In this document: piece by piece, positions 50,007 to 59,686 of the stretch | Layout of the letters: each line of letters opens with the position of its first letter | Position numbering within the stretch: the stretch's first letter is position 1 | From: Psilocybe azurescens | Taxonomy: Eukaryota; Basidiomycota; Agaricomycetes; Agaricales; Agrocybaceae | NCBI GenBank assembly: GCA_023853785.1 | Contig: JAJIRX010000782.1 | Span: 1 to 64,000 of the forward strand | Direction: 5' to 3' | DNA: 64,000 nucleotides | The notes under the pieces: generated by a model | Told to the model about the DNA's origin: nothing | Seen by the model: only the letters and a program-made list of their open reading frames with translations | Database searches by the model: none | Translations under genes and position numbers: made by a program

Positions 50007-52666
50007 TTACACTACCCCTGCTCGTATACAATTAGTATATACAAGAAAGAAAGCGATCCATCCATAAATGCCATTAGTACACCACCACCCCGCTACCGAC
50101 TCCCCTCCCCTCCCCCCCTCCTCATCCTCCTCCCGCCTCTTCCTATCTTCCTCCCTGACCCTCCGCGCAACCTTGCTCACCTCCTTCTCCCAATCCGTCG
50201 TCAGCGCGATCCACGTCCCGCTGACCGCACAATACACCAGCGAAAACGTGAGCCCGACCCAGAGGCCGTGCAGCCCCATGTCGTGCGTGAAGGTGAGGTA
50301 CAGCCCGAGCGGGATGCCGAAGATGTAGTACGCGGAGAGGTTCAGGAGGGCGCCTAGGAACTGGATTTTGGGAAGAGGGTGGGTGCAGGCGAGTTGTTTA
50401 GTTGATTTGTTGATTAAGTCTAGGATGCAGCACTTGCCTGTTTGCCGCGCGCGCGCAGGATCCCCGACGTGACCGCCGACGTGCCATCAAACACCTGGAA
50501 GAGCGACAGCAGCGGTATAATCGCCGCCACCAGCTCGACGACCTCTACATCATTCACACAACGCATCAACAATCCATTTTTTTTGCTATGAAACAAGAAG
50601 CCACCGACCTGGATCATCGTTAAACAAATACGCCCACTGATATCGGAACACCATGAAAAGCGAGCTATTCCCCGCAAAAAAAAAAATCAACAAAACTCGA
50701 ATGGAAAGGAAAGTCAAAGGAAAGAGAAAAAGGACGGACCTCATGAACACGGCAACGAGCAACGCCATCGCGATGGCCGTGCGCGCCGCCACGCCCGCGC
50801 GCTTCGCCTTTCGCTCACCGAGCAGGTTTCCAATTCTGTTGTTAATTAAAATAAAATTTAGTTTATACGAACGAAGAACGAAGACGATAAAGCAGAAACC
50901 CCACCTAACAGCAGTCGCCACCCCAATCGCAAACGGCGCCTGAAACGTCGTCGACGACGAGACCAGCAACACCGACTGCGTCGCCAGCGCCACGGGGCCC
51001 AGCAAGCTCGCCGCCAGCGCCACGAGCTCCCACGCCCACCACTCGCTCGCCGTCTGGCCCACCCCGCTCAGGCCCAGCCCCCACAGGACGCGCAGGTTCG
51101 CGAACATGCGCCAGGAGAGCGGGTGCCACGCGGTAGGGGGGACGAGGAAGACGCCGTAGTAGATGGACATGAGAGAAATGAGGTTGAAGGAGAGAGCGGT
51201 GGCGATGGGCGCGCCGACGAAGCCGAGGCGGATGGGCTGCGGGCCCCACACTGTGTGTGGTGTGCGAGCGAGGGGATGGGAATGGGGATGGAGAATGGTA
51301 CAGGATGGGAACGCGAAGGCAAACGACAACCGAGTCGGTTAGATAGGGGCTAATCACCCACACACGCAGCAAACGCGACGCACCGAGGAGCCAGTTCAGA
51401 AGCGCATTGATCGGCGCGACGATAAGCACGATGCGCGTCGGCACAGTAAATAGACCTATGTAGATCGCGGTTAATTATACCACATCCGGTTTTCCCAGCG
51501 GTACACACCTTGAGACTGGAAATAGCGTCTATCGAAAAAGAAAATAAAGTTGCGTGGTTAGCGCGGTGATCAAGAACCGATCCGATCCTGCTGCTGATAA
51601 ATGACTCACCGGCTAATACAATTGAAAGCATACGCTGAATAAGAAGATAAGAAGTTGGAACCCATGATCAGAACATTACACAACAGCGCCTAAACGCAAA
51701 AGACTCAAAAGAGCCGTACCAGGAAGGCCAAGTGACACCCAGCGGAGGTAAACCGACGCCAGATGTGCGACCTCTGGATCTTGCTTGAGGAATATGAGGA
51801 TAGATTCTGCATTGAACCAGATGACGAACATCGGCTGAAGGTGGAGGGGTGGGGTGGAGCGGGTTAGATAAGTATAGACGACTACTGGGGCCGGCAGAAG
51901 CAGGATAAGGGTAGACATACAATTAATGTAGAGAACATGACGACAGCTGTGGGTACATAGGTTGAGAGGTGGAATGGAAGGGAGAGGATGTATTGGGGGC
52001 GTACTCATGCGCTGTGCCCAGAGGCCGACGAGGTGCGGCTGGGGAGAGGTCCATGCGGAGGGAAGGAGGGTGTCGAGTGCGCTTGCAAAGCCCTGAAGGA
52101 TGCTGAAACCGCTTACGCTGGCTGTCATAGATCCGAGGGAGATGGCGGCTAATGCGGTAGTAGATATATGTCCGATAGACACGACGGACACGATAACGAG
52201 AGAGTACTCGAGAACGTGAGTTCTAAATAGAAATGAGTCATTTTCTACCACCGAGGGAACGAAGCAGGACGCACCCGAACACGGGAGTGGCATATTTTGC
52301 CAGTATCCACAGCTCCTCCCAGAACATTTTTATGCTGGACTCATCGTCCGAGAAGGGGTTGCGGTCTACGGACTCTTCAATGCGGGGTATTGGAGGATTG
52401 CTTAGGAGGGGAGTGGATTCTGAGGGAAAATCGATGGACAACACAGACGAGTCTGAGGACTCTGTCTGGCGCGGATAGGTGCCCATGGTTGGCCTGGGTG
52501 GACGTTGGTAGTAGGGAGGGGCACGAGAACCCTGGGTTAGGACGCTGTCTGGAACAACGGTGGCGGAGATCTCTTCTTCGGTGTCGTGTTGATTGAGACT
52601 GGAGAGAATAGCATAGTCTGAAGGCAAAGAGGAAGGACCCTGGTAGTGGGCATAAGTAAAGGACAT
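50007..52666 (-). CDS. MATE-family multidrug/toxin extrusion transporter
   Basis: H+/Na+-coupled exporter with 12 TM helices and two MatE domains. Start ATG 52664-52666 (MSFTYAHYQGPSSLPSDYAI), with a soluble Ser/Pro-rich N terminus (about 100 residues, containing STPLLSNPPIPRIEES). The first MatE repeat includes LEYSLVIVSVVSIGHIST and GFASALDTLLPSAW (a G-x-x-x-A-L-x-T-L-x-x-Q/A-A motif), ending in SVYLRWVSLGLPG and LLNWLLVWGP. The second includes WAWELVALAASLLGPVALA, AVRIGNLLGERKAKRAGVAA and LFQVFDGTSAVTSGILRARG. The C terminus has a charged stretch KVARRVREEDRKRREEDEEG. Stop as read 50007-50009, but a C-rich run at 50103-50121 could hide a frame slip near the end. Shares a 133-bp promoter with SAM50. 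Confidence 0.9.
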
Positions 52667-52799
52667 GGTAGTCGTCCGACAACTAACACAAGAAAACTGA
52701 ATTCTATCTTTATACCTTACTCGATCGCAAGTCACGTGGACGCTCCCACTGTTGGCGTTTTCGGCCGTGTTCGCCTGTAACTTTGTCCTAACATTGACA
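52667..52799. promoter_or_regulatory. Divergent promoter between MATE transporter and SAM50
   Basis: The two ATGs are 133 bp apart. The segment contains GTCACGTGGAC (about 52731-52741), an E-box-like CACGTG core, which also occurs in the ALDH/PUP1 divergent promoter. No TATA is clear. Confidence 0.4.
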
Positions 52800-54848
52800 A
52801 TGCTCCGCAACTCGTCCTCGCCGCGCGACAACGAGCCCAGCGACCTCGACAAGCTGCTCAAATGGCAGGAGGAGCGCAGAGCACGCAGACTCAAAGGCGA
52901 ATACGAGTCTGCCATCCTCCATCTATCACAAGTCGTCAGTTCTTCTACTTTTCTCAGTCCAACACAACTTCAACACAGCGTAGATCAATGAAAACATCAA
53001 AACCCCTATGAACGTCTCTGCGGTTCGCATCGAAGGCGCAACGCACACCCGGCAGTCCTTCCTTGCCTCCATCGTCGCACCCGCCATCCAGCCCAGCCCC
53101 GACAGCACCCTCGAGAACGTCCTCCACACCACCCGCCACATATCCACCGCCCTCAAAAGACCGACATATTCGCCTCGGTCGAAGCCTTCCTCGACAGACC
53201 CCGCGACACAACCGCGTCCCCAAACGACGTTGACCTCGTCTTCAAAACACGCGAGCGCGGAAGATGGTACGTCTCCAGCTCGACAGAGCTCGGAAACAGC
53301 GAAGGCAGCGCCGTACGTCCACCCATTCCCCATCCTCCCCTCCTCCTCCCTGCACACTAACACCCCCACCAGAGCGCATTCGCCCGCATCCGCAACGTCT
53401 TCGGCGGCGCCGAAACCTTCGAAGCCAACGTCTCCCTGGGCACCCAGACCCGGCGCGCCTTCCGCGGCTCCCTCACCTCCCCGCTCACCGCCTCCATGTC
53501 CGCATTCGGCGAGCTCTCCGCGTATATCACAGACAAAGACCTATCCACCTACGCTAGCTGCACAGAGGCACTCCGCGGTGCCAGGGCCGTTGTCAGGGTG
53601 AGCTAGGTCAGCGCTGTCCACGTCCCTCCTGCAGCCATTAACATGCCCCACGCGTCCATCACAGACAGGGACGCCAACGCGAGGCGCCAACGAATTCGCG
53701 TATGACGCCGTCATCCGCCACATCACGTCCCTCACTCCCACCGCATCCATGAGGTGTGCATCCCTCCTCCCCCTCTCTCCCCCTCTCAACACCTTAACCC
53801 TAACCACAAAAATTGCACAGCACACGCGAAGCAGCAGGCCTCTCCGTAAAATCCTCCCTAAGCCATAGCATCCTCTACGACACCCGCGACGACCGGCTCG
53901 CCGCCACATCCGGCGTCTACGCCAAGCTCTACCAGGAGCTCGCCGGCCTCTTCCTCGGCGGCGACGCGCACTTCTACAAAACCGAAGCCGAGGCCCAGAT
54001 CTCCAGGAAGATCGGCAACAGCGGTGTGGTGAGGATCCGTTTCCTGTCCTCATGCTTATGTTTCTACTCTGAGGATTCAGACTAATGATCTCATAACGTA
54101 GTCGATATCCCTAGCAGCAAAAAGCGGCCTGCTGTGGAGTCTCGCACCGGGTGGCAAGACCCTCTTCTCCGACCGTTTCCAGCTCGGCGGACCCACCTCC
54201 GTGCGATCCTTCCGCGCAAACAGCATGGGCCCGCGCGACGGAGGTGCGTTCCCCTCCCTCCACCCCTTTGCAATAAAAACCAACAGACGCTTTAATCTTT
54301 GTCTTATTATTCCATTGCGCTATGTATAATATTACATGAAAAGACGACTCGGTAGGCGGCGAACTGTACTACTCGGCAGGCGCCAGCGTCATCTCGGACA
54401 TCCCGTACAAAGCGCACTGGCCCGTCAAGGCGCACGCGTGGGTGAACGCGGGCCGGCTGGATAACATCGACCAAGGTGCGTCCCTTTGTTCTTCTCTCAT
54501 TTTCTGCACCTCACCGCTGACTGACTTTTCCCCTTTTCCCGTCTCGTCTCGTTGCGTCGCCCCTCTCTTGTCTTTCATTTTCTCCCTGTACTCCTCTCCT
54601 CCTTATGTACTCCCACCCATCCCCTATCCTTCTCATTCCTCTCCCTCCTTCTCCCTCTCACAGCCCTCCCCCTCCCGCACACGCTCTCCCGCACGCTCTC
54701 CCGCCCCTCCCTCTCCGCCGGCCTCGGCCTTATCTACCGCTTCGACCCCATCCGCGGCGAGGTGAACTTTGGCGTGCCGCTCGCGGCCAGCCAGAGCGAC
54801 GGCATGCGGCGCGGGGTGCAGGTTGGGATCGGGCTCGAGTTTCTGTGA
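52800..54848 (+). CDS. SAM50: Mitochondrial outer-membrane beta-barrel assembly protein Sam50/Tob55
   Basis: Core of the SAM complex that inserts beta-barrel proteins into the mitochondrial outer membrane; BamA homologue. Eight exons: 52800-52934, 52984-53312, 53373-53597, 53665-53753, 53821-54028, 54102-54243, 54344-54475, 54664-54848. POTRA-like VSAVRIEGATHTRQSFL lies near 53010-53060. The barrel includes TREAAGLSVKSSLSHSILYD with TRDDRL, the family loop GGPTSVRSFRANSMGPRDG (V-R-x-F motif, about 54188-54243) and the C-terminal strand RGVQVGIGLEFL, a good beta-signal. An A4 run (53155-53158) breaks frame in exon 2: one more A would give LKKTDIFASVEAFLD. All else is in frame. Confidence 0.93.
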
Positions 54849-54886
54849 TTACGAATAGGGAACAGCTTGTAGGGGTTAGAATACAC

Positions 54887-55418
54887 TCTAGAATTTAGAG
54901 CGTGGCCTTGGCTGGTGCTGTTACTGACGATGAGTAAGTCGGTAATGTATCGACTGCGAGACAACTACGAAAGCAAGAAAGGCGTAGAGTCGAACGCAGG
55001 GCGGATTGCTGATGCTTTTCTCCCCTGAGAGTCCGAGAGTTTGGAATACCGCTGGCGGCATCGTTTTCTGTCTTTGCTTCAATAGCGATGATTTGCGCCC
55101 CACCATGGCCGTTCAGCATTCTAGAATTTAGATCGTGGCCTTGGCCAGCGCTGTTACTGACGATGAGTAAGTAGGTGCTGTACCGACTCTTAATCAACAT
55201 GAGACAGCCTAAGTAAGTAGATACTGTATCGACTCCCGATCAAGTGGGACAGACTTGACACGACTACGAAAGAAAGAAATGCATAGAGTCGAACACAGGG
55301 TGGATTACTGATACTTTTCCCCCCGAGAGTCTGGGAGCTTAGAATACCACTAGCAGCATCGTTTTTCTTTCTTTGCTTCCATGGCGATGATTTGCGCCCC
55401 ACTATAGCCATTCAGAAT
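54887..55418. repeat. Two-copy tandem repeat downstream of SAM50
   Basis: Copy A (54887-55118) and copy B (55119-55418) both run from TCTAGAATTTAGAxCGTGGCC through GTTACTGACGATGAGTAAGT, GACTACGAAAG-type text, GAGAGTC, GATGATTTGCGCCCCAC to GCCxTTCAG. Copy B carries an extra internal duplication of about 60 bp (GTACCGACT/GTATCGACT units at about 55175-55240). No gene is visible. Confidence 0.7.
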
Positions 55419-56027
55419 GTGGACCGCATTATTTGGCACCTGGCAGCAGAGAAACGAAGACTTGGTTTTCCCCTCAGAAGAATAACACAATTCAAGGAAC
55501 GAGGCTTTCACCTTGACTATCTTCGACAGTTCATAAATATAGACGCCCGCAACTCGGACAATACCAATCCCGACAGCCATAAACGGCAACTGACATGGTG
55601 TAACTTATGCGCCACGCACTTGGACAATTCCCACCAACACAGCACAATACATATGCAGATCAAGTTCCAACTTCGTCGACGATGCTCGCTGTCTTACTGT
55701 CTCTGTGGTGTTCGTGCTTTTACCTCGTTCCAGATGCGCCTTTCCTCTGGTGAACCTAGCTGCGGGCGAGGAGCATTCCTGAGGCTGCGCAAGGGGCGGA
55801 AGCACATTATGGTTACGATGCTCTCACGACTTTCAAGGATGTATGCGGGAAACCCATTCAATATCGAAATAACAGATCATGTGTGGAAGTCCAGTCATCA
55901 TTTCATAAGTTATTGAATGGAGCCCGACGCCGCCTCTGTGGGCACTCCTCTCTGTAAAGCATTGTATGCGTGGAGTACACGAAAAGAAATTGGCTGGTGG
56001 TCAATAGAACAGCTGGCTCAAATCCAC
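55419..56027. other. Intergenic, no gene recognised
   Basis: This is the upstream region of the second PsiD-like gene. An open frame at 55392-55916 has no motif and overlaps the tandem repeat's end, so I do not call it a gene. Confidence 0.5.
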
Positions 56028-56036
56028 TATATAAAG
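56028..56036 (+). promoter_or_regulatory. TATA box of the second PsiD-like gene
   Basis: TATATAAAG lies 147 bp upstream of the ATG at 56175. A possible 5' UTR intron (GTGAGCTCC near 56109 to TTTTCAG near 56158) would bring the mature leader to a normal length. Sequence inference. Confidence 0.5.
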
Positions 56037-56174
56037 GGGTGATATTGACACGGATAGAGGACAACCCAGTTATTCCACTCTCATCTTAACCAAGAAGCAC
56101 TCTTCACAGTGAGCTCCTCTTCACTCTCCTGCAAAATTTCATTGCTGATACTTTTCAGTAGGACAATCATCATC

Positions 56175-57531
56175 ATGCCAAACTATACAATCGCCAACCG
56201 CTACGGTGGATGGCTCCCAAAGAACCCCAAGGTCTACCAATCGTTCATCAACGAGAACCTCAAGCGCGCCGTACTGAAGCAAGAGGCCGAAGAGGACCAT
56301 GTACCTGCTGTCGCTGCCTTCGAAAAAGCGATCAGATCCAACCCCGTCATGCTGGCACTGTTCAATGCCATCTTCCTCCAAGACTCCGAAACGAGCACTG
56401 TACGTGCCCGAGCCTCATTTTCTAAACTGGATTTTATTAATCCATACTTTTACTAGATCCCTGACTTCGACACTCTGTTGTTCATCATGGATGGCATCGT
56501 CGTTACAGCCCCCAAGTTCCATATTCCGCCCGCAGGCGCAAAGCCTGAGCCCCTTGGTAGTCCCCTGTACATCATCTTGGACCTCCTCAGCAACACAGGC
56601 GCGGCGTACGACCTGTTCCGCATGCGCGAGTTCAACATCGCGATGAAAGCTCTTTTGGACTCCTGGGGTGCTTTCCTCAAGACGAACGCCTCCAACAACA
56701 CCCTGACTGCGGCGGACGACGGCTGGTTTGGACAATTCGGCATTGAAACTCTCGAGGCCGACGGCCGTGGCAAATTCAACAACACCTACATCACCCCAGA
56801 CCCCGAGGGCGGTGAACCGCGGCTACAAATCCTGGGACGAATTCTTCACCCGCCAAGTCCAGAAGGCCGCCCGGCCCATTCTCAAACCCGAGGACCAGAG
56901 CCTCATCCACAACGCATGCGAATCCAGGGTCTACCGCATCGCGCACAAGGTCAAGGAACACGATCAGTTCTGGCTCAAAGCGCAATCCTACTCCCTCTAC
57001 GACATGTTGAACATCGGGGCCGAGCGCGACGCCTACGTCAAGAAGTTCATCGGCGGCACCGTCTACCAGGCGTACCTCAACCCGCAGGACTACCACCGCT
57101 GGCACTGCCCCATCGACGGGACCATCGAGTTCGCCAAGGTCGTCGACGGCACCTACTACGCCGTGCTCCCTGACGCCGGTGCCGAAGCAGGTGACCCCGA
57201 TTTTGTAAAGGGCGACCCTCGTGGAGCCATTATCCGCTCCCAAGCGTGGCTCACGATGAACGCCACGCGCGCCATCATCTTCATCCGTGCCACCAACGAT
57301 AAAATTGGGCTTATGTGCTTCATTGGGGTTGGGATGGTAGAAGTGTCGACATGCGAGGTCACAGTCAAGCGGGGTCAGGAAGTTAAGAAGGGGGACCAGC
57401 TTGGGATGTTCCACTTCGGTGGATCGTCCCACAGCTTGATCTTCGGTCCTCATGTCAACATCACTTTCGCTGAGGAAATCGTCAAAGACAAACATGTCAA
57501 GGTCAACTCCATCATTGCTCAAGTTTCTTAG
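56175..57531 (+). CDS. PsiD-like pyruvoyl decarboxylase, copy 2
   Basis: Close paralog of the gene at 28659 and the same family of pyruvoyl amino-acid (possibly tryptophan) decarboxylases. Exon 1 is 56175-56399 (MPNYTIANRYGGWLPKNPKV), the intron 56400-56456 (same position as in copy 1), exon 2 56457-57531. Motifs: IPDFDTLLFIMDGIVVTAPK, GYKSWDEFFTRQV, LIHNACESRVYRIA, DYHRWHCPIDGTI, GVGMVEVSTCEVTV and the self-cleavage motif GMFHFGGSSH (about 57406-57435). A three-base G run (56807-56809) shifts the frame: removing one G joins PDPE to AVNRGYKSW. The rest is open to the stop at 57529-57531. Expected length is about 430 residues. Substrate is not proven. Confidence 0.87.
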
Positions 57532-57894
57532 GCGGCAAAACTAGTCTGTATTCAGCGCTTTGTTTAGTAATGAAGGTTTCAAGTCAACGGTAAGTACTAT
57601 GTCGTATAGAATATTCGCCTGTCTGTTGTTTGTTGAATTACAACGAAAAGAAAATTCACGGATGCACTTCTATGTTTCGAAAAAGTTCCCCAAAAAATGT
57701 CTTTAAGCTCCTGTCCAAAGAAAATTAGAAGTATTACAATATTATGCGACACTACCTCAAAGTTACTTACACGCACTTTCTGGTTTCAATACGCGGCCGT
57801 TGACGTCGGATTAGGGTATCACAAAGGAATCTTACTTCTCCGTTAACCTGACGCTTGGTTCAAAGGACCGGACTTCGTCAGAGAAGAGACTCGG

Positions 57895-58290
57895 TTATGT
57901 AATTGCAGAGACGCCGATAGCTTTGGTGGATAGGACGACCTTAATGAAGCCAACAATAATGCCATTGGAGTAGGAGAATGGCTGCACTCCGAAGGTGCCG
58001 TATCCCAAATCTAGTACGCCGTCTTGCTTTGGAAAAGAAGACGTTGGCGGGCATTGGTAATACTGAAACTATTGTTGTCAAAGTAAAAGATATATGGATA
58101 TATATCAAGCTCGCTGTTATTAATTATTTTGAGCCCGACAGTCTGCTTTTCATCGACGTATACCTCAATGACACCATTTTCATAGATATTTACATTTTGG
58201 CGCTCGGCACGATTCTCCAGTACGACGGTGGTTGGGGCAGACGATAGCTGATAAAACTCAAACTCGACTTTGTTTGAGAGATCCGCTATG
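57895..58290 (-). pseudogene. Relic of the C-terminal domain of a basidiomycete caspase-domain protein
   Basis: The minus strand reads KVEFEFYQLSSAPTTVVLEN, IYENGVIEVYVDEKQTVGLK, IINNSELDIYPYIFYFDNNS and, after a frame change, GYGTFGVQPFSYSNGIIVGF and FIKVVLSTKAIGVSAIT with a stop at 57895-57897. This beta-rich block (Leu-Asp-IYPY-FYFD, then IGYG...PF) is, from general knowledge of agaric proteomes, the tail that follows a metacaspase/caspase domain. No His-Cys catalytic domain is found upstream to 58400. So only the tail remains and it is frame-broken. Confidence 0.55.
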
Positions 58291-58299
58291 TGGTTCGAG

Positions 58300-59686
58300 C
58301 GATCCCACTTCCTGGACTTTGCATTCAGAGGAATGTTTCTCCAAGTCCGGAATTTCGCATTGTTAATAGCCTGCTATCCGTGAATATTTCTCCAAATTCT
58401 GAAGGTGAAAGGATGCCTAATCTGGCCCAATCTTGGAAACTATCTTGTTACTTTGGCCCGCAATTTACCGTAATCAAAATTACCATGTCTCAGTTTTACC
58501 ATACGGCGGTTTCAATGTCCCAATTTTTTTCATATCTTTCATGCCATAACCCATTTGTATACATGTGCAAATTTCCGTGAGGGTGGGGTGAGAAATGAGG
58601 GAGAAAATTGATGTATTCAAAATCCTGGAATGAGATAGTATGGGCGATCTCGAAGCATATTTCAACGCAACACGTCTATTCTGAGTGTCTGCAGAAATTA
58701 CGCCATACTTGCTTGCGTTAGTATTTATCTCAACTCAAGCTTGATTTCTATAATTAGTCACATATTCATCTAAATTGTCAGCTTCAATGAATGGTACTTT
58801 CTTGGTCAATTACATGGGCTAAGTTGAATTTATTTGTAGAGAAAGATCTCTTTCGAACCCCTGAAGAAGTTGTGGAAGAGGCCTATACTTAGGACCAGAA
58901 CTCAGTTAGCTCGGAAAAAGCCGCATTACAACGGGGTGACTCGTCACTTAGTGACACTCACAAGACATGCCAGTCACCGAACTCCAAATTTCCACGTCTT
59001 GACGTCAACACCGCATCCAGACTATCTATGTCAAGTCTATGAGCTGCTGTATGCTCAGAATTTATAACTATTGTGCCAGTTGAGGCTATGTGCTGCAGAA
59101 CGAGCTCAGGTATCTGGTTGGATGTGTTAATGGATGTAGACTGATGTTAATCGTGATTCTTCAGGTCGGCGTGACTTTTGCTGCCAACACATTGTTGGAG
59201 CTTCGAGACTTCGACAGTCTTCGATACGCTCTGGCGTCCCGGAGTCCTTGGTCATATGTGCACATATATGTGTCGATGCAATAGATTTCTCCTCTTCTGA
59301 TCACGATCAATGCCTGTTCTGGATAAATTTTCTTGATTTCTATGGAAAAACCGAACATCGTTTGTTCTCAGCAGCAAGTCTATCATCTCTCCTAGACTCT
59401 GCTGTCATTAACTTCCATCGCACCACGCAATAATACGCGCCTCATATGATTAAATTGGCTTTTAAGTAATTCTCTTCCCATCTATCCGGTCCGTGCCCCA
59501 ACGTCCCCTACCCGCGTCCTTATACACACCATAAGGATGTGTACTTCGTCAAAACTTCCACAATCTCCACGGTCCGCGAAGAAGCTGGCTATATTCCTTA
59601 AAAATACAGTAGTTTATGCCATATCATGGACTCAGAACTCGTGTGGCTTCTTCTTACTTCTCACTGAACAACAGATTTCTCTGGAA
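58300..59686. other. Intergenic, no gene recognised
   Basis: Gene-poor region between the caspase-tail relic and the GH51 gene. None of the short frames shows a motif. Confidence 0.5.

Noticed and set aside
51123..51353. Plus-strand acidic frame within the MATE gene
   Set aside because: It is the antisense shadow of conserved MATE helices and carries no motif.
53008..53601. 197-codon frame as a complete separate protein
   Set aside because: It is SAM50 exon 2 followed by out-of-frame reading after the A4 run and through an intron.
28659..57531. Psilocybin-type biosynthetic cluster
   Set aside because: No kinase (PsiK-like), N-methyltransferase (PsiM-like) or P450 (PsiH-like) gene is visible; the ICMT-like genes are a different methyltransferase family.
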